The notes: generated by a model from the sequence alone, not told the origin. DNA of 6,568 nucleotides from Roseivirga sp. UBA6061 (GCA_002427745.1 DIYF01000134.1:1-6568); one strand, 5' to 3'; positions 1 to 6,331 are shown, numbered from the stretch's first letter. Numbers and translations: made by a program.

Positions 1-5
1 TTTTG

Positions 6-20
6 AGCCGTCACACGGCT
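6..20. other. Short stem-loop at the regulator stop codon
   Basis: A perfect 6-bp inverted repeat, AGCCGT and ACGGCT around a CAC loop, overlaps the end of the response regulator gene. On the minus strand it is followed by CAAAA and not by a T-run within the window, so it is not a convincing intrinsic terminator as it stands. The window edge prevents seeing what follows. It could be part of a terminator, an RNA-stabilising hairpin, or chance. Confidence 0.35.
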
Positions 21-795
21 AAAGCTTCGAAAACCGATCAAGCAGGTCTTTTCTATAACCCTGACTAAGGGGAATCTCCTTGTTTTTCAGGCCGCGAAGT
101 ACAATAGTCTTTTCCCTCGTCTGATTGCGTTTGCTATCTCGTATGCTGCCAATCTTCAGGATGTTCACAGCATAAGAACGATGTACCCTAAGTATACAGT
201 CGCTCAACGCGGCTATTCTTTTCAGCAAGACTTTGAGATAGCTGGTAACTATCAGTTCTGCTCCGGAAGCGGTAATTATGTGACTGTTTTCGCCATTTGC
301 CTCAACATATAATACATCTTCTTCAATATCGAGGATTTCAAGACCATGATGAGTTCTGATCAGTACCTTACCATTCTGTAAAGTAATATCAGGGACAGAC
401 TCCGTGTCTGCATCTTTAACATCCTCACCCATAGCTTGTAATGCATTGCTCATGGCTATTTTAAGCTCATTTGGGGTAAAGGGTTTGGAGAGGTAAAACC
501 TGGGAAACCCCAGCCCTTCTACCCTTTCGTAGATTTTACTATCGTCTGCTATTCGGGTGATAAATATTACAGGTACTGTCTTCTTCCTGTTCAGCCATTC
601 AGCCACTTGTATACCATCTACATCTCCTTTCAAATCTATATCGAGCAAGGCCAGGTCTACATCCTGCTCATTAGCCAATACATCTTCTCCTTTGTCATAA
701 GGACCAATTATATCGTGGGAGGAAAGTTGATAAGCCAGGTCTTCAGCCAGAAAATACTGGTCTTCCACAATAAGTATATTCAGCCTTTTTTTCAT
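19..795 (-). CDS. LytTR-family two-component response regulator
   Basis: This is a cytoplasmic response regulator of about 258 residues: a receiver domain (about 1-120) followed by a LytTR DNA-binding domain (about 145-258). In the receiver I see the acidic pair E11-D12 in ILIVEDQ, the phosphoacceptor D52 in LLDIDL, the switch threonine T80 in IFIT, and K104-P105 in LSKPF. The LytTR part shows the typical RVHRSYAVN and IPLSQGYRKDLL patterns. It should be phosphorylated by the kinase encoded just upstream and then regulate transcription by binding direct-repeat sites. I chose the ATG at 795 because it lies one base after the kinase stop (TGA-T-ATG) and gives the usual short KKRLNILIVED lead-in. 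An in-frame ATG at 819 would add 8 residues and overlap the kinase. Neither has a clear Shine-Dalgarno sequence, which is normal in Bacteroidota. The target genes are unknown. Confidence 0.93.
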   Translation of the reverse strand: MKKRLNILIVEDQYFLAEDLAYQLSSHDIIGPYDKGEDVLANEQDVDLALLDIDLKGDVDGIQVAEWLNRKKTVPVIFITRIADDSKIYERVEGLGFPRFYLSKPFTPNELKIAMSNALQAMGEDVKDADTESVPDITLQNGKVLIRTHHGLEILDIEEDVLYVEANGENSHIITASGAELIVTSYLKVLLKRIAALSDCILRVHRSYAVNILKIGSIRDSKRNQTREKTIVLRGLKNKEIPLSQGYRKDLLDRFSKL

Positions 796-796
796 A

Positions 797-2689
797 TCAG
801 ATGCCGAGTTCAAGTACATACTTCACGCCCTTTTCGGATGACTCAAATGTCACTTTTCCATTCAGGTCTTTTTCAATGAGGATATGAATCATTTTTGTGC
901 CAAAGGAGCTCTTATTTTTTTGTACCTGTTGATCAAAGCCCGGCCCATTATCCTCGTATGATAAGTACAGCTTCCCCTCCTTTTTACTGGTGGAAAGACT
1001 TATATGAGATGCACCTTCAGGCACGGCATACTTAAATGTATTGGTAATCAACTCATTGGTAACCAGCCCAAGGTTAAGAGCTGTTTTCGGGGCAACAAAG
1101 ATATCCTCCAGATCGGTCTGTACTTTGACCTCCCCGGGCATGGTCTCTACCGTTTCATGCGCCAGTGACAGAAGGTAAGCAGATAGTTCCAGCTTGTCTG
1201 CAAGACCATCCTCATCTTCGAGCCTGGTTCTGAAGATTTGTCTGGACAATACGACCAGTGCATCAATTTTTTGGTTTACCATGTCCATAACCGCTTTTTC
1301 TCCCTTACCTGTGAATTGACGAGACTGTGATCGCATCAAAGAAGAAAGCAGTCCCATGGCATTCGCCTGTGAGTGAAAGGCATTGTCTGTAATAAGCTTA
1401 ATACGGGCATTGAGCGTTACCAGAGACTTATTGCGCAGAGCAATCAGGCGCAATTGCCACGTTATTACCAAGAGCGCCAGGAGAATCACCAACAGAAGTT
1501 GTAGCCTGCGACTTGATCGCCCTTTCTCAATCTCCGTTTCAAGCGAAGAGAGTCTGGCATTCTGCTCTGCCAGTCGTGTCTTTTGCTTTTCCGAATCAAG
1601 TCGCATATCCGCCTGAGCCTGTAACACCTTCAACCGTTCTTCTTTGTAGATGCTATCATTCAGGACATCGAATCGTTGATCAACAAGCCCGTATTGATAG
1701 TAGTTTTTCTGCTGCCATAACACCTTCTTAAATAACTCCAATACATCGCGGTGAAGGTCCGGCTTGGCTAATTCTATCGCTGCTTTCTCAATTTCTTCCA
1801 GCTGTTGCACAGCCCTCTGGTATTCTCCTTCCTGAAAAGTCAGTTGAGCAAGCCTGAGCTTCGTTTCTGCTATCGCAGCTTTATCATTAAGTCTTTCTCT
1901 CAGGTTGAGCGCTCTGGCCAGTACATTTTCTGCCTCCTGCAAACGGTCCAATCTAAGATAGGCATCTCCCAGACTAGCCAGGGTATAAGCCTGTGAAGCG
2001 GGACTGCTCAACGAATCTTTGATCAACAGTGACTCCCTCAATAATTCAATGGCCTCATAGATTGAGCCGGTGTTCAAAAAAACGCCAGCCTTGTTTTGCA
2101 GACCTACCGCATAATTCTTTGTTTGCCCAAGTGCCGCCCAATACAGAATAGCCCTGTCATAATACAAACCTGCAGTTCGGAAATCATTCAGCTCTATCAT
2201 CACGTTTCCCAGACTATTGGCACATAAGGCGATCTTAGCACTATCATTTACGGTTTCGGCCAGTGCTAACGCACGTTCATAATGTACCGTAGCCTCACTA
2301 AAATCTCCCATGGCCCTGTAGCTTTTTCCCAGGTCATTCGAATGTTTTATAACAGAAGTGGTGTCCTCCAGAGACAGGTCAATCTCCAATGATCGTCTGT
2401 AATACTGAACAGCCGAATCATACCGGTTTTGCCTTAGCCACATCCATCCATAGTTGGATAGAACACTGGACAGTGCATATTGATTTTGAAGCAGGCGGGA
2501 GAGTGAATCAGCCGACTCTAAATTCAACCGGGCCAGGTCATAGTTCCCATTGCGGATTTGAGCCACAGCTTCCACCAGGTACTCCCTGATCGGGTCTGCC
2601 TCAGATTCATCCGGATTACCTGGTTTCTGCGTATCAGCACAGGCACAGAGGTGTAATGATAAAACGAGTGAAGCCAGGACCTTTGACAC
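797..2689 (-). CDS. TPR-containing sensor histidine kinase (HisKA_2-like)
   Basis: This is a 630-residue membrane sensor kinase. An export signal (1-16) ends in LCAC, a possible lipobox with C17. A TPR region follows with about six repeats (roughly 72-304; for example 111-144 and 231-265), then a coiled coil (about 345-395), one membrane helix (about 396-416), a dimerisation/phosphoacceptor segment (about 430-480) and an HATPase domain (about 535-630). ATP-binding boxes are clear: N-box NELITNTFKYA (545-555), G1 DNGPGF (580-585) and G2 near SFGTKM (595-600). The likely phosphoacceptor is H439, aligned with the HisKA_2 box HRVKNNLQ but reading HSQANAMG, so only the histidine and some surrounding hydrophobic and LLSSLMRSQSR positions are kept. 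The start is GTG at 2689: a stop lies three codons upstream and no other plausible start precedes the signal peptide; AGGA sits two bases before it. The TPR part probably lies outside the inner membrane. The response regulator follows in the same operon. Confidence 0.92.
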   Translation of the reverse strand: MSKVLASLVLSLHLCACADTQKPGNPDESEADPIREYLVEAVAQIRNGNYDLARLNLESADSLSRLLQNQYALSSVLSNYGWMWLRQNRYDSAVQYYRRSLEIDLSLEDTTSVIKHSNDLGKSYRAMGDFSEATVHYERALALAETVNDSAKIALCANSLGNVMIELNDFRTAGLYYDRAILYWAALGQTKNYAVGLQNKAGVFLNTGSIYEAIELLRESLLIKDSLSSPASQAYTLASLGDAYLRLDRLQEAENVLARALNLRERLNDKAAIAETKLRLAQLTFQEGEYQRAVQQLEEIEKAAIELAKPDLHRDVLELFKKVLWQQKNYYQYGLVDQRFDVLNDSIYKEERLKVLQAQADMRLDSEKQKTRLAEQNARLSSLETEIEKGRSSRRLQLLLVILLALLVITWQLRLIALRNKSLVTLNARIKLITDNAFHSQANAMGLLSSLMRSQSRQFTGKGEKAVMDMVNQKIDALVVLSRQIFRTRLEDEDGLADKLELSAYLLSLAHETVETMPGEVKVQTDLEDIFVAPKTALNLGLVTNELITNTFKYAVPEGASHISLSTSKKEGKLYLSYEDNGPGFDQQVQKNKSSFGTKMIHILIEKDLNGKVTFESSEKGVKYVLELGI

Positions 2690-2702
2690 TTTCCTTTATG
2701 TT

Positions 2703-2738
2703 TTCGACACTAAAGTATGGTTTTCAATTAAAAAGCAA
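2703..2738 (-). promoter_or_regulatory. Candidate promoter of the kinase-regulator operon
   Basis: Read on the minus strand there is TTG (2738-2736), 18 bases, then TACTTTAG (2717-2710). The Bacteroidota housekeeping consensus is a TTG-type -33 element about 19 bases before TAnnTTTG, so this matches with one mismatch. Transcription would begin near 2703, leaving a leader of about 14 bases before the GTG start. It sits between the lipoprotein terminator and the kinase, where a promoter is expected. It is a pattern match only. Confidence 0.4.
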
Positions 2739-2775
2739 CCTTAAATATGATGATTAGAAGAAATATCATCTTAAA

Positions 2776-2808
2776 ACAAAAAAAGACAGGCATAAGATGC
2801 CTGTCTTT
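2776..2808 (-). terminator. Intrinsic terminator after the small lipoprotein gene
   Basis: A perfect 12-bp stem (2782-2793 with 2797-2808) closes a 3-base loop. On the minus strand it is followed by an uninterrupted T-run and then GTTTTAA, the classic intrinsic terminator layout. It lies 26 bases past the stop codon of the lipoprotein gene, so it should end that transcript and separate it from the kinase operon. The opposite strand has only a short T stretch inside the stem and would terminate poorly. Confidence 0.88.
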
Positions 2809-2833
2809 CGGTTAAAAACCTATAATTAGGGTT

Positions 2834-3028
2834 TTATTGACAACCTGTGTTCGTGTTTCCAGGATCTTCAGGATCCTCAGGATCTGTACTGCATGACTTC
2901 ATGTCACTGATTGTCTGACTTTCTTCTGTTACAGGAGAAAAGTCATCATCCAGATCGGTACAGGAACTGAAGAATAGGGATGATAAAATAAGGCATACAC
3001 CTGCCATTTTTAAGCTCAACTTATTCAT
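2834..3028 (-). CDS. Small acidic lipoprotein, unknown function
   Basis: This gene encodes 64 residues. The N-terminus is a lipoprotein signal: basic NKLSLK, a hydrophobic core (8-20) and FFSSC, with C23 the probable lipidated cysteine. The mature part is only 42 residues and very acidic (about 12 Asp/Glu against one Lys). TDLDDD directly after the cysteine resembles the acidic export signals that send Bacteroidota lipoproteins to the cell surface. The tail holds an EDPEDPG repeat and two further cysteines, C46 and C63, which could form a disulfide. I do not recognise the family. The start ATG has no Shine-Dalgarno; M8 is a poorer alternative because it would drop the positive N-region. The gene is followed by a strong terminator, so it is probably its own transcript, co-directional with the kinase operon. 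It could be a surface adhesin-like stub, a partner of the neighbouring sensor, or a secreted peptide precursor; none of these roles is shown. Confidence 0.72.
   Translation of the reverse strand: MNKLSLKMAGVCLILSSLFFSSCTDLDDDFSPVTEESQTISDMKSCSTDPEDPEDPGNTNTGCQ
2860..2886. repeat. Three 9-bp tandem repeats in the lipoprotein gene
   Basis: Three consecutive 9-mers, CAGGATCTT, CAGGATCCT and CAGGATCTG, encode the Asp-Pro-Glu repeat near the C-terminus of the lipoprotein. The unit is a multiple of three, so gain or loss by slippage would change the length of the acidic tail without shifting the frame. Confidence 0.75.
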
Positions 3029-3060
3029 AATGAATTTTGGTTGTGAGACTTATTTCCCAG

Positions 3061-3089
3061 GTCGTGCAATCTCCCTCCAAAGGCACGAC
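3061..3089 (-). promoter_or_regulatory. Leader stem-loop upstream of the lipoprotein gene
   Basis: A perfect 7-bp stem, GTCGTGC with GCACGAC, encloses a 15-base loop. On the minus strand the loop contains the purine tract GGAGGGAG, which is Shine-Dalgarno-like, although the lipoprotein ATG lies 33 bases beyond the stem. The hairpin sits inside the predicted untranslated leader and could regulate translation or stability, or bind a protein. Known regulatory RNA families were not recognised in it. Confidence 0.4.
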
Positions 3090-3145
3090 TCCCGGAGTTT
3101 GATTCAGTTCAACAAGTGCTCTGTTCTACATTTGTTTAACTGATA

Positions 3146-3153
3146 CAAAGCTA
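3146..3153 (-). promoter_or_regulatory. Candidate -7 promoter element for the lipoprotein
   Basis: On the minus strand this reads TAGCTTTG, an exact match to the Bacteroidota TAnnTTTG element. There is no TTG at the expected -33 distance, so it is half a promoter. If used, it would give a leader of about 110 bases that includes the stem-loop at 3061-3089. Confidence 0.28.
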
Positions 3154-3330
3154 GATAGAAAGCGGACATCCTCCTCCTGGTTGAAGACCATGGAAGAGTT
3201 CAATGACATTGAATTAGCACATGAAACATTCATAATTAGCCGTTTTAAACAAGTCAGGTCTTTATAAAACCATATATTGATTAGAAAAAATTTGAATTTG
3301 AATCGTTTCTGTGAAACTCCGATACAGCGC

Positions 3331-3345
3331 ATGGAACGATTCCAT
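3331..3345. promoter_or_regulatory. Inverted repeat before the large gene, possible operator
   Basis: ATGGAA and TTCCAT form a perfect 6-bp inverted repeat around CGA, 16 bases before the ATG at 3362. In this position it could be an operator or a leader hairpin. If the alternative GTG start at 3311 is used it would instead lie inside the coding region. Confidence 0.3.
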
Positions 3346-3361
3346 ATATCTACAGTACATC

Positions 3362-5521
3362 ATGCCTTCATCTCTTCTTTATTTGGGTAATAACAGTTTG
3401 AGGAGCCTCATTCAATCAGAGCTTTTTCTAAGCAAACTTGAAAAACGATACGGACTCCCAAAACACCTGACCTGGCATAAGACTCTTGGCCAAGCCATAG
3501 AATTCCTTCTGAACGGTTATGACGAAACCCTGGCCCCAATTGAAAAACAAAGGATAGAGCAAAAGAACTACACTAGGTACGTCCGGATGTTTGAACCAAG
3601 CCGGTTATGCACTATAGAAACCGCTGTCAAAGTAATAGCTCTGATACAGGTTATTGAGCATTTTGAAAAAGCTAAAGCCAGTGGCACTCGGGAAGTCACA
3701 GTAAAATTCTGGCAGCAGAGACTCAAAGATTATCAGTTGGACAAAACCTTAATAGCAAAATACTTTTCGCTTTACGATAAGGTAAAAGAAGAAGCTCCCA
3801 TTGATGCCGAATTACTCGATGGCACCTGGATGGTTTATCAGACAAATGACGATGTGATACAACGTACTTTACTTTTAATAGCCTGTCAAGATGACAATCA
3901 TCGCTATTTTTATGATGTTCCTACCTCTACCCCATCATCTTGCAGTGTTTCCACCAATGCTGCTTTTAATACCGTTTATGTCTCCACAAACATTAATGAA
4001 CAAATCAAACTAACCCTATACGGCACACTATTTAAAGGGTGTAAAGACATTGATTTTAACATAATTTCCGGTATGATTCAAACGAATTCCACGTCTGGCA
4101 TACCAACAACGCTCGTGCCCTGCGTAGCGGTGCGAATTGACAAAAGCATAACAGAACTTCCTACGGCACATTGTGCTCTGCTCAGCTCTTTAGAAAAAAA
4201 CAAACCACTGTACGATCAGGAAGAGACCATTCTTAGGTACGTACAACTTTTATCAGATGACAGAACCCGAATACCAACTCTCAACCGAAAAGAACCGCTA
4301 GGCAAGCATATTAACTCTTATCTCATGCACAAAGGGAGACAAGCTTTTAATACTCACAAGTCCGTTCTGAAAAACCAACCGTGGTTTTCGTTTTGTCGCA
4401 TGCCGCGCCCACAAAATGATATCAGTATAAATAGATGGAGTTTTGAGTTCCATGAATTCAGGCAATCTATTACGGCAGTGAGAAAATCAAGCTTACCCAA
4501 TGCCTCTCCGCCTCACAAGTTGAGAGGTGAAATCAAATACTATAACCATAGATTCTGGGTAAACTTTTCATCAGACAACGCTCACAAAATCATGTTCCTG
4601 CGATACGATGAAGAAGATACAGAAAGTGGTCCGCATTTCTTGGCCATGGGTTCTTTTACCAGAGAAGATCACAGTAATGATCTGGGAGATATGATCACAG
4701 AAATTCTACTACCCTATAATAAACTACCTGTTGCGTATCATCACAAAACCAGCATGAGCTATGAAGACTTTAAAGAGATCAAGGGTTTATCTGTAGACCT
4801 GAAGCTTTACCTTAATCATAAGGATCAGAATATTCTAAGCTTTGAAGACCCCGACTCAGACAAATCCAAGCTTTGGAAACAGAAAAGAGCCATTGCGTTT
4901 CAGGGCAGTTATCTGGTTTATGTTTACAATCGCTACGCGGAGAAACACCGCAGGCTTATACGCTATACACTTGACATTGACCAATTGGCCGTAGCTTCAT
5001 TGCGAAAAACCTTCAGGAGCGAGCCTGAAAAAACTCACCTTTTTAAAGGACTCGCAGAAGAGTTCAACGATAACCTGCATATTATTTTTGAACATGACAA
5101 GACCACCGGAGCACCGGAACAACCTCAAAAGCTGCTTCAGGAAATACAGCTGATGGTAGACTCTACGCCAGCTTACGAAGATTTAAATCTGCTCACCGGT
5201 GTGCTGTCAGACACCGACTATGCCCAAAATCCGAGAAGTATGGCCTGTGTGCTAGTGAAAACCGAGGAGCAAACAATTGTTGATGATAAAAGACAATCAC
5301 TCGTAAAGGTTGCACAACAAAATGGGTTTCAACCACAGTCTTTCTGCCCGAATGACACCGATGAATACAAACGGCTTGAGCAACTACTTTCTCAAAAGTT
5401 ATCAGGGTGGCTTGAGAAACGCCTTGGCAACTCCCTGAATAAGGAACTGATCAAAGAACATGGTTTTTTACCTTACTATTTCAATTCACTGGGTGGGGTT
5501 TTTTATTCGGGTAAAGACTGA
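3362..5521 (+). CDS. Large protein of unknown function, three beta-rich segments
   Basis: This gene encodes 719 residues from the ATG at 3362; an in-frame GTG at 3311 would add 17 residues. Neither has a Shine-Dalgarno. I do not recognise the family. There is no signal peptide or membrane helix, so the protein is probably cytoplasmic. The N-terminal 150 residues look helical. Three segments then share a pattern. Segment 1 (about 152-261) opens with LDGTWMVYQ and closes with SGMIQ...PCVAVRI. Segment 2 (about 387-453) opens LRGEIKYY...WVNF and closes MGSFT...TEILLP. Segment 3 (about 513-636) opens FQGSYLVYVYN and closes LTGVLSD...PRSMACVLVK. Each alternates hydrophobic residues as in beta strands, so they may be diverged copies of a small barrel or sandwich fold. 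The remaining C-terminus (about 637-719) is mixed and charged. No catalytic motif (nuclease, NTPase, protease, kinase) is apparent. The gene is monocistronic and convergent with an Xre-like regulator. A ligand-sensing or binding role is only a guess. Confidence 0.85.
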   Translation: MPSSLLYLGNNSLRSLIQSELFLSKLEKRYGLPKHLTWHKTLGQAIEFLLNGYDETLAPIEKQRIEQKNYTRYVRMFEPSRLCTIETAVKVIALIQVIEHFEKAKASGTREVTVKFWQQRLKDYQLDKTLIAKYFSLYDKVKEEAPIDAELLDGTWMVYQTNDDVIQRTLLLIACQDDNHRYFYDVPTSTPSSCSVSTNAAFNTVYVSTNINEQIKLTLYGTLFKGCKDIDFNIISGMIQTNSTSGIPTTLVPCVAVRIDKSITELPTAHCALLSSLEKNKPLYDQEETILRYVQLLSDDRTRIPTLNRKEPLGKHINSYLMHKGRQAFNTHKSVLKNQPWFSFCRMPRPQNDISINRWSFEFHEFRQSITAVRKSSLPNASPPHKLRGEIKYYNHRFWVNFSSDNAHKIMFLRYDEEDTESGPHFLAMGSFTREDHSNDLGDMITEILLPYNKLPVAYHHKTSMSYEDFKEIKGLSVDLKLYLNHKDQNILSFEDPDSDKSKLWKQKRAIAFQGSYLVYVYNRYAEKHRRLIRYTLDIDQLAVASLRKTFRSEPEKTHLFKGLAEEFNDNLHIIFEHDKTTGAPEQPQKLLQEIQLMVDSTPAYEDLNLLTGVLSDTDYAQNPRSMACVLVKTEEQTIVDDKRQSLVKVAQQNGFQPQSFCPNDTDEYKRLEQLLSQKLSGWLEKRLGNSLNKELIKEHGFLPYYFNSLGGVFYSGKD

Positions 5522-5559
5522 CAAAGGCTAAACCATCCTATGAATTCCTTTTGAACTGA

Positions 5560-6096
5560 TCATTCTACAATCAACTCTGTCAGAAATATCTTTAAGTGTC
5601 TGGTTTTAGCTTCCAATCCACATACTTCAGCCTGGAGCAACCATATTTTGCCCAGGTTTTTCTCACTTAGCTTACCCTGAAGATGTTTCTGCCTTAGAAG
5701 CACCCATCTCTCTTCATGTGGAGACAGGTCAGTCGATAACAACCCTTCGCAGGCATGCAAGCCGCGAAGAATTGTCATGCGTGTGTGTTTTAGCTTATCC
5801 AACTGCTCTCTTTTCCTCTTCAGGTCTTTTTCAAACCCAACTATAACCCCTGTTGTCAATTCTGCTACTGTCTGTCTTTCACTTTGCGTGAAATCAGCCT
5901 TTTTTTCAAGCAAATCCGGAGGAGTTTCCAGTTCCAGGGCTTTGGAAAGTCTGAGAAGTCCTTCAAGATGGCGACATGCCCACACTCTCCGACCGTTTGA
6001 AATAGAGTTCATCATGGCCACGGAAATGCCAAAGTAATTCGCCAATGAGGCATTTCCAATATCGAAGTAATATCTGATAGTTTGGAGTGTAGTCAT
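5560..6096 (-). CDS. Xre-like helix-turn-helix protein with helical tail
   Basis: This gene encodes 178 residues. An Xre/Cro-type helix-turn-helix occupies about 15-37: ASLANYFGISVAMMNSISNGRR matches the family pattern of LAxxxGxS, a recognition helix, and the closing NGRR. The next helices run to about 58. The rest is predominantly helical and charged, with likely coiled-coil segments at about 74-119 and 124-173 that may mediate oligomerisation. It probably acts as a DNA-binding regulator in the cytoplasm. I chose the ATG at 6096, which is preceded by an A-rich stretch typical of Bacteroidota. An upstream ATG at 6174 would add 26 residues, but those fall over a TATAAT-like element and the operator-like palindromes, so they are probably untranslated. 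Four GTAC-centred sites upstream suggest autoregulation. It converges on the large unknown gene with a 38-base gap that holds no clear terminator. The regulon is unknown. Confidence 0.85.
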   Translation of the reverse strand: MTTLQTIRYYFDIGNASLANYFGISVAMMNSISNGRRVWACRHLEGLLRLSKALELETPPDLLEKKADFTQSERQTVAELTTGVIVGFEKDLKRKREQLDKLKHTRMTILRGLHACEGLLSTDLSPHEERWVLLRQKHLQGKLSEKNLGKIWLLQAEVCGLEAKTRHLKIFLTELIVE

Positions 6097-6125
6097 TTTT
6101 TGGAATTTTAAAAGACACAAAAACT

Positions 6126-6203
6126 GTACAACGACTTTCTTATTATAATACCTGATTGTACAAGATGGTACCATCTTTTTGAGCTTCTAAAACAAGGTGG
6201 TAC
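6126..6203 (-). promoter_or_regulatory. Phased GTAC palindromes in the regulator promoter
   Basis: Four GTAC cores begin at 6126, 6158, 6168 and 6200. Three are flanked as TGTACAA, TGTACAA and GGTACAA; the third is the centre of a perfect 16-bp palindrome at 6162-6177 (AAGATGGTACCATCTT). The second is the 8-bp palindrome TTGTACAA. Spacings of 32, 10 and 32 bp put all four on nearly the same face of the helix. A minus-strand TATAAT lies between the first two sites at 6147-6142. This looks like an operator-promoter region of the regulator gene. Confidence 0.5.
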
Positions 6204-6299
6204 AAATGTTCATACATCATTTCATATAAAGTTAGCGTAAAGGGACTTGCAGCGCCCAACAGGCTATTTACTTCAGGTATCAAACTTATCCACATAGCT

Positions 6300-6331
6300 C
6301 TCTTAGTAGCCGGCAATAGCAAAAGAGGTAA
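6300..6331 (+). repeat. Direct repeat, copy A (32 bp)
   Basis: This copy begins CTCTTAGTAGCC and matches copy B at 6519-6550 at 29 of 32 positions. It also contains TAGTAGC (6304-6310) and GAGGTA (6325-6330), which pair with GCTACTA (6344-6350) and TACCTC (6349-6354) just downstream; those two pairings are mutually exclusive. The second copy lacks that downstream arm. Confidence 0.8.

Larger units (their letters stand above)
3029..3361. other. AT-rich intergenic region between divergent genes
   Basis: This stretch separates the minus-strand lipoprotein gene from the plus-strand large gene and must hold regulatory signals for both. I see a stem-loop at 3061-3089 and a TAnnTTTG-type element at 3146-3153 that fit a leader and promoter for the lipoprotein. 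A 6-bp inverted repeat lies at 3331-3345 just before the large gene. A minus-strand frame at 3126-3233 could encode 35 residues (starting MNVSCANSM) but has no ribosome binding site and overlaps the candidate promoter, so I do not call it a gene. No RNA gene is recognised. Confidence 0.6.

Noticed and set aside
607..879. Plus-strand open frame over the regulator and kinase ends
   Set aside because: It is the antisense shadow of two well-supported minus-strand genes and has no recognisable domain.
1383..2589. Several plus-strand frames of 63-77 codons inside the kinase gene
   Set aside because: All are antisense shadows of the TPR and coiled-coil coding sequence, with composition typical of reverse-strand translation.
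3234..3332. N-terminal extension (33 residues) of the 35-codon minus-strand frame
   Set aside because: The sequence is low-complexity AT-rich DNA and overlaps the start region of the large plus-strand gene.
5777..6037. Plus-strand frame of 86 codons inside the Xre-like gene
   Set aside because: It is the antisense shadow of the helix-turn-helix protein.
6097..6174. Longer Xre-like protein starting at the ATG at 6174
   Set aside because: The extra residues do not look like a domain, and the DNA holds the TATAAT-like element and GTAC palindromes expected of a promoter.
6286..6294. Perfect DnaA box TTATCCACA, as a hint of a replication origin
   Set aside because: Only one copy is present, without an AT-rich unwinding element, iterons or a replication gene, so chance is the simplest explanation.
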